From RI-153 sp963752935 (lineage in GTDB: Bacteria > Chloroflexota > Anaerolineae > Caldilineales > Caldilineaceae): a stretch of DNA of 64,000 nt. The DNA lies in NCBI GenBank assembly GCA_963752935.1, contig CAVWAL010000004.1:320386-384385 (forward strand). Direction: 5' to 3'. Shown in pieces: positions 1-8,851 of this stretch. The notes beneath the pieces are model-generated. The model had not been told where the DNA came from. It did not search any database and worked only from the letters and a program-made list of their open reading frames with translations. Each line of letters begins with the position of its first letter. Positions within the stretch are counted from its first letter, which is position 1. Position numbers and translations under genes: made by a program.

Positions 1-535
1 TGGTCGGATCGCTGGCCGCAGTGGTGATCACATGTCCTCCACTCAAAGAAGTGCCCCACAATGCGATCCGTTTCGGGTCAACCTCAGGACGGCTGCGCAC
101 ATAGTCGACGGCTGCCGCCCAGTCTGCCAGTTGATGGGGAATCCAGATCAAGTGGCGCGGTCTGCCGGCACTGTTGCCGAAAAAGCGGTAGTCGAAGACA
201 AGCACAGCCAATCCTGCTGCCTGAAATCGCCTGGCATAGCGAGCCAGCCCCATACGCCTGGTGCCGCCCAGACCGTGTGCCATCACCACACAGGGAAACG
301 GCCTACTCGATCCCGACGGTGGATAGAACCATGCACTGACGGATGTTCCGTCAACGTCAAATTCAACATCCTCGCGTAGATCGTCTGTGTCGGCTTCGAC
401 CGACCGCCCTGTCTTCCGTCTGGGGAGATTCTGTTTGGGCGCAGCAATGCCGGGGATCACACCTACCAGCAGAAGGTAGACGGCAAAGGCTGCAATTGGT
501 AGAAACAAACTCTGAACAAATCGTTTTAGCATCAT
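1..535 (-). CDS. alpha/beta hydrolase, membrane-anchored, 3' part cut by window edge
   Basis: The reading frame is open from an ATG pair at 533-535/530-532 to the window edge. It starts with a hydrophobic N-terminal anchor (about residues 6-28), followed by an alpha/beta-hydrolase core. Visible motifs are the oxyanion region around MAHGLGG, the FDYRFFGNS segment, and the nucleophile elbow GTSLSGG (G-x-S-x-G) close to the edge. The acid and histidine of the triad lie outside the window. This fits dienelactone-hydrolase-like or serine aminopeptidase S33-like enzymes acting outside the membrane. The substrate cannot be predicted. A GAGG stretch a few bases upstream could be the ribosome site. 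Confidence 0.72.
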   Translation of the reverse strand, partial: MMLKRFVQSLFLPIAAFAVYLLLVGVIPGIAAPKQNLPRRKTGRSVEADTDDLREDVEFDVDGTSVSAWFYPPSGSSRPFPCVVMAHGLGGTRRMGLARYARRFQAAGLAVLVFDYRFFGNSAGRPRHLIWIPHQLADWAAAVDYVRSRPEVDPKRIALWGTSLSGGHVITTAASDPT

Positions 536-759
536 CAGATGGCCTCATCTTTGCGCTGGCGCCCGATTTCGATCACGTCTGGCTACAGCGTACCATCAGA
601 TCATGCTCGCTTCGTCTGTCGAAAGATGTAGTTCGCCCCAAGCCGGGCAAATCCCGGCGGGAATTTGTCCACGGTTCCCACCAGAGGTAGACGCGACCAA
701 TTTTCGCCGTGGTATCTGCGGCCAACCGTACTAGATGTGAACCCCCGCCCCTGGATGGG

Positions 760-1783
760 CTACGCCCAGGGCTTGAGCAGCACCTTGGCGCATTCGCCGG
801 AGAGTTGCAGCGCCCAGGCATCCTGTATTTGATCGATGGGGAAGGAATGGCTGATCAGGCTGTCAAGCGCCGGACCCAGTTCGCCGATCATCGTCATCAT
901 GCGGATCGTGTCTGCCATGTTGTAATGCCAGGAGCCGACCAGCGTCAGCCCTTTGCGGATCATGTCGGGGCTGATGCGCAGCGGCGTATCCGCGCTCGAC
1001 TCGCCCACAAAGGCGATCTGTCCTTTGCGGCGGGTGGCGTCGATGCAGAGACGGTGAGCGGCGACCACCCCCGAACAGTCCACGGCCTTATCGACGCCAC
1101 GGCCATTCGTCGTCCGCCCCAGGATCTGGCTCAGCGCATCCTCGTCACGCGGATCGATCACGGCCTCTGCGCCCAAGGTGAGCGCCCGCTGTGCCCGCCA
1201 CTTGTTGGCTTCAACCGCAATCGGGCGCGCGCCGCGATAGCGCGCATTGATCACGCCGCCCAGGCCCACGGGCCCAAGCCCGGTGATCAGCACGGTGTCG
1301 TATTTATCCACTTGCATTCTTTGAAACGCCCCAAAGGTAGGCCCCAGGCCGCAGCAGGCCATAGCGGCGTGTTCGTACGAGATCCCATCTGGAATGGGGA
1401 CGAGCATCCAGATCCTGTTTGACCAGGTATTGGGCCATGGTGGCGCTGCCATGGCGCGAGCCGTGAAAGGCCGCGAAATCTACCCCATCCTGGCAATGGA
1501 TGTACTCTCCGTCCAGGCAGTAGGCGCATTTCCCGCAGGGGTTGCCCGGCATGACCACCACTCGATCCCCTACTTTAACCTTGCCCGGCTGGGCTATCTC
1601 GACCACCTCGCCCGCCGCCTCATGGCCAAAGTGATCCTGATTCTTGCCCTCTGCGAAGGCTTTGTACTCGGTACACATGGGGGCGACGTGGACCTTTACC
1701 ACCACCCAATCCTCTTTGGCTTTAGGATCAGGGCCTTCGGCGATGGCGGCTTGCTGTTTACTCGTAACGATCACGCGTTTCAC
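760..1783 (-). pseudogene. zinc-binding alcohol dehydrogenase family protein, one frameshift
   Basis: One medium-chain dehydrogenase gene is split between two frames. The first frame (from ATG 1783, with AAGGAG five bases upstream) encodes the GroES-like part, with the catalytic-zinc motif GHEAAGEVVEI and a structural-zinc cysteine cluster (CGKCAYC then C). The second frame runs to 760 and carries the Rossmann NAD(P) motif GLGPVGLGG and the C-terminal domain. The frames join if one base is removed near 1409-1415, giving about 340 residues, normal for the family. All key residues are present, so either the loss is very recent or the indel is a sequence error. The substrate is unknown; threonine/sorbitol dehydrogenase-like enzymes are the closest type. 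Confidence 0.8.
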
Positions 1784-1866
1784 ATTGGCTCCTTATGGTG
1801 TGCGAATGGTGCGTATCCGGCGCAGGCGGCCTAGTATCGTGTCAACGGTCAAGTGATGGCAATACT

Positions 1867-1924
1867 GTAGGGGCGCTGCTTGCTGCGCCCGGCACAGTGT
1901 GGGCGCAGCAAGCAGCGCCCCTAC
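1867..1924. repeat. perfect 24 bp inverted repeat with 10 base loop
   Basis: The arms 1867-1890 and 1901-1924 are exact reverse complements around the loop ggcacagtgt. The arms are built from a GGGCGC-GCTGCTTGC-type core. It lies between two genes on the minus strand and has no T-tract, so it looks like a dispersed intergenic palindrome (REP-like) more than an intrinsic terminator. Confidence 0.85.
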
Positions 1925-1964
1925 TCATCAAATCACGCTTTCGGCGTTCCTCGCCGCCGCATCA

Positions 1965-4544
1965 TTACTCAATCGAAATGACAAAGTAGGGCAGGGGATG
2001 CACAGGATGGTATAAGCCAGGATAGATCCAGACGGTGTGTGGGGCCAGAACTGCCGACACGTAGAGCAACAGATCCCAATGCCGCTGGATAGCATCGCCG
2101 GGAATCACCGCAATAAAACCGTCATCGGTCGGCTGCATGGGGATCTGCTGGAAGGCACCCTCCAATTGATTGGCGTGTCTGAAGTGCAGTACAGGCGCCT
2201 CTTTCCAGTGTTCCCTGCTGGCGCTTCGCACGCGGATGGGCAGATCCTGGCCGGGCTGCCACCGCTGCGGCGGATCGACAACCTGTACAGTGAACAGCGG
2301 CGTGCTGCTCTCTCCACTCACCGCCCTGTTCTCGCCGACGCTCGCTTCTGCCCGGCTCGAGTGACTGAGCATCTCGGCCAGTTGGGCGATGTCGGCGTCC
2401 AGTTCGGCCAGATAATCGTGCCATTGACCGGCGCGGGCGCGGCTCTGCCCGGCATTGAACTCCAGCGGGTCGTAGTAGCTGCCCCGTCCTTTTTCAGAGA
2501 GTGCCGCCCAGGATGAGCGGGCGGCGACGGCTGCATCACGCGCGGCCGACAGGGACGTGTGAGCGGCGGAGAGACGATAGCGTGCCAGCCCGAGTGCCGC
2601 CCGGATCTTGTGGGCGTGGTACTCGGCCAGATCGGCCAACATGCTCAGATCGAGGCGTAGCGCCCGATACTCGGCGCTGTGATCGGTATCGATCATCTCC
2701 TGCGCTGTGCTGAGGGCGGCGCGTACGTCCGCCGCAAAGCCGATCAGCCATTCGCCAACCTGAAGCGGCGTATACTTCCCTTGAATCTGGCGGCGTGCCT
2801 CGTCGTCTGCATACTCGTCGATGCCGTAAAACAGACCGGGATCACTCGGTTCGGCGCTGCCATAGCTGACGGGAGCATAGTAGCCGCGGTTAAACTGAAC
2901 GTTGTGGTTGTGCTCGGCAAAGAGTGCGGCGCCGGTGGAAAGCTCCGGCCAATAGTGGAGCATGGGGTGAACGGGCATGTGGAACGCCGTCACCAGCGGC
3001 AGGATGCGGCCGGCGGTGTAGATCCCCTGTTCGAGCGGGGCGGAGGCTGTACCGAAGTGCTGCTTGAGAACTCGCCGCCAGACCTGGGCAGAGGTGCGCG
3101 CAGAATAGCCAATCCGCCCGTAGAGCAGATAAAAAAGCCAGTGTCGTTCATCCTCCCAATCGCCACTGCGTAACGAGGAATCGGCGAAGATCGGCCACGG
3201 ATCGGCCTGGATCGTGGCGTGTCCGCCCTTCATGCTCAGTGGCGCAGCCACCGTAAATCCGGCGGCGTCGCCCACACGGCAACTGGCCGAGAAGCGGCGC
3301 ACATAGTCGGGGTCACCCCACAGAAAGAGGGTTGTGCTGCCCAGCGTCCACAGCCGGTAGATCATGTCGTACCAGTGCGGCTTGCGCAGCAGATCAGAAT
3401 AGCTGTAGCGGCGGCTATGGTTGAGGTTGCCAAGCTGGGTCAATTCTTCGCGGCGCATCTGGGTCAGGTGATGGGGCAGGCCTGTCTGCTCGCACCAATA
3501 CTTGGTGGGCACCGACAGCGACAGACCCTGCTTGAGCGCATGCTGGATCATGTCGTCGGTCAACCCCTTGGCGCGCAGATCCAGCTTGACCGCTCGTCCG
3601 CACCCGGCCACGGCGTCGATCAAGCGCAGCCAGAAGGCTTCGTTGGATTCTTGTGTGCCCACGCCGGACTCGTGATTGACGCGCAACTGCACGCCGTCGA
3701 TGAGGGGGCACTGTTGCAGCAGGGCTTTGAGCCCGGCGGCACAGTAGAGAGAGAGGGTGGCTTCGTCGCCGGGCAGACCTTCCACCTGGCGCTGCTGGTT
3801 CTGCGTCCACGGCGTCTGCTGCCACGTCGCCAGGAAGAAATCCAGCCCGCGCCGATGGCACTCGCTGCCGATGTGGTGCAGTTGGGCCAGGTTGCGCGCG
3901 CGGCCGGCCGCGTCCAATCCATTGACCGTTACCTCCGTATAGCCGGGAGTCTCAATAAAGTAGGGGTAGGGAGGAGAAAAGTAGGCGGTATCGAAACCGG
4001 CCACCAGGGTAAAACGGTTGAAGCGGGCGTGGACCAATCGATCCAGATAATATTCCCAGAAGGCATCGGCATAGAACCACTCATCGTCGAGCGGCCCCAT
4101 GATGAAACGATCCAGCCCACGCAGGCGATTATCGGGGAATTCCACGCTGTCTGCGATGTGGGCTAACGCCTCTATCCCTGCGTAGGTGAGTGTGTCGGCG
4201 GCTTCGGTTAGCGCATAGACCAACCCCAAGGCGTCGGTGCCTGCTATCACCAGCAGCCGTCCTTGCGGGGTGTCGCACGATTGGAAGATCACGCCTTCGG
4301 CTTGGAGCGGCACGGCGAGTCCGGCGTCGGTCAACAGCCGGCGGATCAGTTGATCGGTGCTCAATCCGATGACGACGGTGAAGGCCGCCTGATCGGGAAG
4401 GTGTGGGTGGATCGACACGTCGACGCCGGCCGCATCCAATGCCGTGGTGAAGGCGGCGACAGCATAGCGAGCAGGCGTCGGTTCGCCCGCCGAAGAGTGC
4501 GTTCGATCCACCAGCGTGAGGGTGGCCACTGTTTGTGCGTCCAT
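1965..4544 (-). CDS. putative glycoside hydrolase with GH20b/GH67-like N-terminal domain
   Basis: A large soluble protein of 859 residues starting at an ATG preceded by AAAGGACAAG. The N-terminal 150 residues resemble the non-catalytic alpha/beta domain found before the barrel in GH20 hexosaminidases and GH67 alpha-glucuronidases (VIAGTDALGLVYAL-type ending). A TIM-barrel-like region follows (RGLDRFIMGPLDDEWF, then HHIGSECHRRGLDFFLATW and GVQLRVNHESGVG), then a helical region and a C-terminal beta-rich domain around residue 740. No signal peptide is visible. Neither the exact family nor the catalytic acids can be fixed by eye. The family assignment is inference; the glycosidase-like fold is more secure than the substrate. 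Confidence 0.6.
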   Translation of the reverse strand: MDAQTVATLTLVDRTHSSAGEPTPARYAVAAFTTALDAAGVDVSIHPHLPDQAAFTVVIGLSTDQLIRRLLTDAGLAVPLQAEGVIFQSCDTPQGRLLVIAGTDALGLVYALTEAADTLTYAGIEALAHIADSVEFPDNRLRGLDRFIMGPLDDEWFYADAFWEYYLDRLVHARFNRFTLVAGFDTAYFSPPYPYFIETPGYTEVTVNGLDAAGRARNLAQLHHIGSECHRRGLDFFLATWQQTPWTQNQQRQVEGLPGDEATLSLYCAAGLKALLQQCPLIDGVQLRVNHESGVGTQESNEAFWLRLIDAVAGCGRAVKLDLRAKGLTDDMIQHALKQGLSLSVPTKYWCEQTGLPHHLTQMRREELTQLGNLNHSRRYSYSDLLRKPHWYDMIYRLWTLGSTTLFLWGDPDYVRRFSASCRVGDAAGFTVAAPLSMKGGHATIQADPWPIFADSSLRSGDWEDERHWLFYLLYGRIGYSARTSAQVWRRVLKQHFGTASAPLEQGIYTAGRILPLVTAFHMPVHPMLHYWPELSTGAALFAEHNHNVQFNRGYYAPVSYGSAEPSDPGLFYGIDEYADDEARRQIQGKYTPLQVGEWLIGFAADVRAALSTAQEMIDTDHSAEYRALRLDLSMLADLAEYHAHKIRAALGLARYRLSAAHTSLSAARDAAVAARSSWAALSEKGRGSYYDPLEFNAGQSRARAGQWHDYLAELDADIAQLAEMLSHSSRAEASVGENRAVSGESSTPLFTVQVVDPPQRWQPGQDLPIRVRSASREHWKEAPVLHFRHANQLEGAFQQIPMQPTDDGFIAVIPGDAIQRHWDLLLYVSAVLAPHTVWIYPGLYHPVHPLPYFVISIE

Positions 4545-4680
4545 ACTCTTGTCCTTTGAGTGGATTGTGGATTGGTGACGGTGTGAGAGGAGACGTCTTT
4601 CGTCGTCCGGGCGGCCGACAATGCCTGCCTATGGTTGGGATGATCGTGTCCCTGATCGTGCAGAAGGCGGGGTGACTGCT

Positions 4681-5622
4681 CTACTCGTTGTTGGTGGGGG
4701 TTCCGCGAATCCATTGGAGAATTCGTCGCGGAATCGATGAATTGTCTGCGGGCGGAGCGACTACGGGCGGAGCGGCCGTCTTTGCCGCTTCCATAGCAGC
4801 TTCGAATTCTGCGCCATTTTGGTAGCGATCCGTTGGATCTTTGGCGATTGCCTTCAGGATGACGGCTTCTGTCGCCGGTGATACGTAGGCAAACGTTGAC
4901 GGTTTTGCCGGTTCCTCGCTCAGATGCGCGTCGAGAACTTCCATCCGGCTGCCATAAAACGGTTTGCGCCCGCTGACCATCCGATACAGAATGATGCCCA
5001 ACGCATAGAGATCCACGCGTCCGTCAACATGGCCATCGTTGCGAATCTGTTCTGGGGCCAGGAACGCCGGTGTCCCGTAGATTCCATCGTCTTCTGAGAC
5101 TGTGGGCACGGAGGTGTCCAGTGCCGTTCCAAAATCAAAGAGCAGGACGCGCCGCTCCTGGCTGATGAGGATGTTGGATGGTTTCAAATCGCGGTGGACG
5201 ATTCCTTGCGCATGGATAGTATCGAGGGCCCGAGCAATCTGCTGAGCAATCGTAAGCGCAGCAACTTCGCCGATGACTTTGTTGTTTGACAGGAAATCCT
5301 CTAGCGTTTGACCGACGACGAGCCCCATGACAATGTATGGGCGTCCGTCCTGGTCGCCAAAGTCATAAACCGGCACGATGTGTGGGTGGCGGAACCGTTG
5401 CAGCAGTTGATATTCCTGGCGGAATAGCGCTCGGATCTTGGGCTGACTGGCCGCTGCGGGCGTCAACACTTTCAAGGCAACCTGCCGACCATCCTGAGTT
5501 CGCGCACTGTAGACGGCGGCCACGGCGCCTTCTCCGAGTTTGCGTTCGATTTGATAAGCGCCAAACTGCTGCGTCGGATAAAGATCCCCGATGCCTGCGT
5601 ACCCATAGACAGGGCGACTCAT
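4681..5622 (-). CDS. soluble Ser/Thr protein kinase (Hanks type)
   Basis: A 313-residue kinase. I chose the ATG at 5622 over the in-frame GTG at 5634 because GGAGAG lies just upstream of the ATG and would sit inside the gene otherwise. The domain starts almost at once: glycine loop GEGAVAAVY (30-38), VALK lysine K51, catalytic HRDLKPSN with D145, DFG at 163-165, and the activation-loop APEQ. It is therefore an active-type RD kinase. The usual C-terminal transmembrane segment and sensor domain are missing. The tail is short and proline-rich, so it should be cytoplasmic. It stands alone between the glycosidase-like gene and a MITE-like repeat; its targets are unknown. Confidence 0.88.
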   Translation of the reverse strand: MSRPVYGYAGIGDLYPTQQFGAYQIERKLGEGAVAAVYSARTQDGRQVALKVLTPAAASQPKIRALFRQEYQLLQRFRHPHIVPVYDFGDQDGRPYIVMGLVVGQTLEDFLSNNKVIGEVAALTIAQQIARALDTIHAQGIVHRDLKPSNILISQERRVLLFDFGTALDTSVPTVSEDDGIYGTPAFLAPEQIRNDGHVDGRVDLYALGIILYRMVSGRKPFYGSRMEVLDAHLSEEPAKPSTFAYVSPATEAVILKAIAKDPTDRYQNGAEFEAAMEAAKTAAPPVVAPPADNSSIPRRILQWIRGTPTNNE

Positions 5623-5706
5623 GCGTCTCTCCACTCATCTGCGTGACAAGGAACTGTTGTGCATTATATACGAAAAAACGTGCTTGACAAGTGGGCATGT
5701 TACACA

Positions 5707-5862
5707 GTTTGTGTCCCAGAGTATTGGGTGGGTCCATGTCTAGCGGGAAGCCACGACGGATGGACACGGAGGTCCATCCCTACGGGTAGGGACCGGCCTC
5801 CGTGCCGGTCCGTTCTGCATAGCTGCCCTGAAGTTCAGAACCGAAATACTTGGGACGCACCC
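5707..5862 (+). mobile_element. MITE-like element, copy A, flanked by 9 bp duplication
   Basis: This 156 bp element is highly similar to 21611-21761 in reverse orientation. Its ends are imperfect terminal inverted repeats of the type GGGTGCGTCCCA. It is flanked by a perfect direct repeat TGTTACACA at 5698-5706 and 5863-5871, the mark of transposition with a 9 bp target duplication. Inside are two palindromes, one around GGATGGACACGGAGGTCCATC and one around GGACCGGCCTCCGTGCCGGTC. It encodes no protein. It fills most of the gap between the kinase gene and the ammonium transporter terminator. Confidence 0.88.
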
Positions 5863-5958
5863 TGTTACACAGGGTTTGATGAACCGAGTCACGAGAAGGA
5901 GCGTCAGCCGGCGCTGATCAGACTGCGGGTTTGACGCCGGCAGCGCATGGGACAAAAA

Positions 5959-5994
5959 CACAGGCGGCACGGGGAATCCCCCGTGCCGCCTGTG
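5959..5994 (-). terminator. Rho-independent terminator of the ammonium transporter gene
   Basis: A near-perfect GC-rich hairpin (arms about 16 bases, CACAGGCGGCACGGGG) is followed on the minus strand by TTTTTG. It lies about 50 bases after the amt stop codon. Confidence 0.85.
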
Positions 5995-6047
5995 AACTAG
6001 AATGGGTGAAGACTTGCATTCCCTGATCCGCGCGTTCCTACAAAGAG

Positions 6048-7397
6048 TTAGTCTCCAGTGGCCATAGCGCCGGCAACCGGACCATACGCACGTGCGCCAT
6101 GTTCTGAAATGTCGAGACCTTCCATCTCCTCTTCGGGCGAGACACGCAGCATCTTGACTGACTTCAGCACGAAGAACAGGGCAAAGACGGTGACGAACGC
6201 CCACAACGGAATTGCAATGGAACCGACAATCTGTGCCACCAACGGCTGACCGCCAAAGATGCCGGCGGCAATACCACCCCATACGCCACCGACCCCATGT
6301 ACGGGGAATGCACCCACCGCATCGTCAATCTTGAGCCGCTCGAGTAACTGGGTTGCACCGATCATCAGGACACCGGCAACCGCACCGATGATGATTGCTT
6401 CGCCGTTGGTCACGGCGTCGCAGTTTGCCGTCACGCCGACCAGGCCGGCCAACATACCGTTCAAGGCCATACCCAGATCAAACTTGCCGGTGACAAAGTG
6501 TGAAAGGATCAACGCTGCCACGGCGCCGCCGGCAGCGGCCAGGGTGGTGTTGACGGCAATCAACACCACTGCATCTGTGTTGCCGCCGCCCACGAAGGCC
6601 AACTGGCTGCCCGGATTGAAACCATACCAACCGATCCAGAGGATAAAGACGCCTAGTGTCGCCAGGGTATAGTTGTGCGGCGCAGATACGCTGGCGCCAT
6701 CCTTGGCGAATCGACCAATGCGCGGTCCAAGCAAGATGGCGCCGGCCAGACCGGCAAAACCGCCCACTGCATGCACCACCAATGATCCGGCGAAATCGTG
6801 GAAACCCATTTCCGCCAGCCAACCACCGCCCCACATCCAGTAACCGCTAATGGGGTAGACAATTGCCGTGATGAAGACCGAGTAGATAAGGTATCCTGAG
6901 AACTGCATACGACCGGCCACAGCACCTGACACAATGGTAGCTGCCGTAGCGGCAAACGCAACCTGGAAGAGCCAGGCAACCTGCGGATTCAGCGCACCGG
7001 CGGCCGGTGTCAGACCGACCTCGCTGATGCCAAACCCACCCCAGGCCAGCCAGCCGGGGATGACGGCCTTGCCATACATGATCCCAAAGCCAAAGAGCCA
7101 GAAGATCAGAACGCCAACGTTGACATCGATGAAATTCTTAAACATGATGTTCAACGCGTTCTTAGAGGCGTTAAAGCCTGACTCGACCAGCGCAAACCCT
7201 GCCTGCATAAAGAGCACAAGGATCGCTGCAATGAACAGCATCATATTGTCGATGGCATACCCCATCTCGGCCGGGGATGGACCATCATCCTGCGCAAACG
7301 ACTTCTGTGCAAACAAAACGGTGAGGATGGCGACAATCGGTAGCGCACGGAGCCAGTTGCGCTTCCCATAGTCGACGATACGAGCAATGGACTTCAT
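6048..7397 (-). CDS. amt: ammonium transporter, Amt family
   Basis: A 449-residue channel for NH4+/NH3 uptake in the cytoplasmic membrane. The ATG at 7397 follows GAAGGAGTTTTCC; an upstream in-frame GTG would include the ribosome site. The protein begins with a signal-like segment ending in SFAQDD, common in bacterial Amt, then about eleven hydrophobic helices. Amt signatures are clear: the QAGFALVESG stretch, the DFAGSLVVHAVGG motif, and FILWIGWYGFNPGS. Conserved histidines appear in VHAVGG and in FPVHGVGGVWGG. The C-terminal tail (MEGLDISEHGARAYG) is the usual cytoplasmic regulatory tail. No glnK/PII gene is adjacent, so it is a stand-alone transcription unit. Confidence 0.95.
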   Translation of the reverse strand: MKSIARIVDYGKRNWLRALPIVAILTVLFAQKSFAQDDGPSPAEMGYAIDNMMLFIAAILVLFMQAGFALVESGFNASKNALNIMFKNFIDVNVGVLIFWLFGFGIMYGKAVIPGWLAWGGFGISEVGLTPAAGALNPQVAWLFQVAFAATAATIVSGAVAGRMQFSGYLIYSVFITAIVYPISGYWMWGGGWLAEMGFHDFAGSLVVHAVGGFAGLAGAILLGPRIGRFAKDGASVSAPHNYTLATLGVFILWIGWYGFNPGSQLAFVGGGNTDAVVLIAVNTTLAAAGGAVAALILSHFVTGKFDLGMALNGMLAGLVGVTANCDAVTNGEAIIIGAVAGVLMIGATQLLERLKIDDAVGAFPVHGVGGVWGGIAAGIFGGQPLVAQIVGSIAIPLWAFVTVFALFFVLKSVKMLRVSPEEEMEGLDISEHGARAYGPVAGAMATGD

Positions 7398-7651
7398 GGA
7401 AAACTCCTTCACGTGGGGTAATCATCAAAACGATAGACGCTATAAACTCAAAACTTCCCCGTTGAAGTCTGGTGATAGAATACGCTCGCCGGTTGCGCCG
7501 TACAACTGGCAAAGTTGCACAAAAAGTGGCACAATGCACTGGACATTGTGTACGACGTTCCAGGGCTTTGGTTGTTTTTGGGGGCTTCGTAACGGTAAAT
7601 CGTGCAGTTTGGATCAAAACGAGGGTTTCTTGCCTACCTGGTTGTATCATC

Positions 7652-8569
7652 ATGGCTGATCACACAGAACAGGCCGCATGTCCATCCGCCGGTTTGTACA
7701 AGTTGCACATAGGCACGTCGTCTTGGACATTTGACGATTGGCGCGAGGTCTTCTATCCCGCGGGCCTGGCTGCCAAAAGTCAGTTGACGTACTATGCCAG
7801 TCAGTTCAACAGCGTTGAGGTAAACACCAGCTTTTACGCGCTGCCCGCGCCCTCTACGGTATTGCAGTGGGTAGAGAGTGTGCCGCAAGGTTTCGCCTTT
7901 GCGCTCAAAGCCCCGCGTTTGATTACCCATGAGAAGCGGCTGGTCGACTGCCGCACAGAGACGCTGGCCTATCTGGATGTACTGCGCTCGCTGGGATCGC
8001 TGGCTGCACCGGGATTTTTGCAGTTCCCGGCTCAGTTCACAAGAGCTCGCTATGGCCGCGTTCTGGCCGACTACCTGGACTGGCTGGCTGTGGAATTGAA
8101 CGGTTTGCGCCTGGCGGTAGAGGTACGTGCAGCCGATCTGATGACCGAGGCCTTCGCTCGTTTTCTGGCCGAGCGGGGGATGTCTTTGGTGGTCGTCGAG
8201 CGCACGGGTACCCCTGATCACTTTGAGGCCTGGCGGGCTGCGAGGCCGCTGTTGGCCTCGACAGCCGGCGCCTGTCCCTTCCTCTTCGTGCGGATCATCG
8301 GCAATGATCGGGACAATCTGCCCAGTGACCGTGAAATACAACGTCCTCAAGATGAGATTTTGGATCGATGGGCCGCACGTCTGGCCCAGGAACTGGAACA
8401 GGGAAGCGACGTCTTTACCTATGTGCACAATCCCTTTGAAGGCCATTCGCCTGCCAGCGTGCGCCGGCTGCTAGCCCGCATTGATCCGCTGTACCCCATA
8501 CCCGTCTGGTCTCCACCGCCACGTACCCCCACCGATCAAGACGACGCCGGGCAACTGGCACTCTTCTAG
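7652..8569 (+). CDS. DUF72 domain-containing protein (YecE-like)
   Basis: 305 residues from the ATG at 7652. The frame is open further upstream, but homology-like sequence begins at LHIGTSSWTFDDWREVFYP, the typical DUF72 start. The fold is a TIM-barrel-like domain, with the family patterns FNSVEVNTSFYALP, APRLITHEKRL, and the C-terminal DVFTYVHNPFEGHSP. DUF72 proteins are widespread and their biochemical role is not settled. It is divergently transcribed from amt across about 250 bases. Confidence 0.88.
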   Translation: MADHTEQAACPSAGLYKLHIGTSSWTFDDWREVFYPAGLAAKSQLTYYASQFNSVEVNTSFYALPAPSTVLQWVESVPQGFAFALKAPRLITHEKRLVDCRTETLAYLDVLRSLGSLAAPGFLQFPAQFTRARYGRVLADYLDWLAVELNGLRLAVEVRAADLMTEAFARFLAERGMSLVVVERTGTPDHFEAWRAARPLLASTAGACPFLFVRIIGNDRDNLPSDREIQRPQDEILDRWAARLAQELEQGSDVFTYVHNPFEGHSPASVRRLLARIDPLYPIPVWSPPPRTPTDQDDAGQLALF

Positions 8570-8608
8570 CGGGGCATGGGTGCAGCCCCTACCAGAATCC
8601 AGGAAGTC

Positions 8609-8790
8609 TAAATTTGGCTTGACCAGAGGGACTAGCGCCGGTTGAGTGCCCGGAGCTTGCGGAGGGCTTATCGAAACCAGCGGGTTCGAGGGCGATCCAG
8701 TGCTGACCCGCTTCGCTGGTTTCGATACGGCTCGCAGACCCGCTTTCTGAAGCGCCCCTACTCAACCGACGCTCGCTCTCTTGCCAGAAC
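8609..8790. repeat. large imperfect palindromic repeat, related to 13498-13717
   Basis: The left end AAATTTGGCTTGACCAGAG, then GGACTAGCGCCGGTTGAGT, is nearly identical to the reverse complement of the right end of the repeat at 13498-13717. Internally there are complementary segments: CGGTTGAGT/ACTCAACCG and ATCGAAACCAGCG/CGCTGGTTTCGAT. It fills most of the 282 base gap before the next gene and encodes nothing convincing. Confidence 0.75.
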
Positions 8791-8851
8791 GGTGCGCCGG
8801 TGGTACCTTAGACATACTGTACCAATTGAATGAACCTATAAGGATCAGGTC

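Noticed and set aside
709..1422. 237-codon open frame on the plus strand
   Set aside because: Antisense to the alcohol dehydrogenase C-terminal half, which has the Rossmann motif.
3219..4166. 315-codon open frame on the plus strand
   Set aside because: Antisense to the glycosidase-like gene; no recognisable domain.
5659..5934. small open frames across the MITE-like element
   Set aside because: Both copies give similar short peptides only because the element is repeated; there are no ribosome sites and its palindromes explain the sequence.
7504..7545. sigma-54 promoter for amt (TGGCA and TTGCA motifs)
   Set aside because: The spacing between the GG and GC elements is wrong, and the orientation points away from amt.
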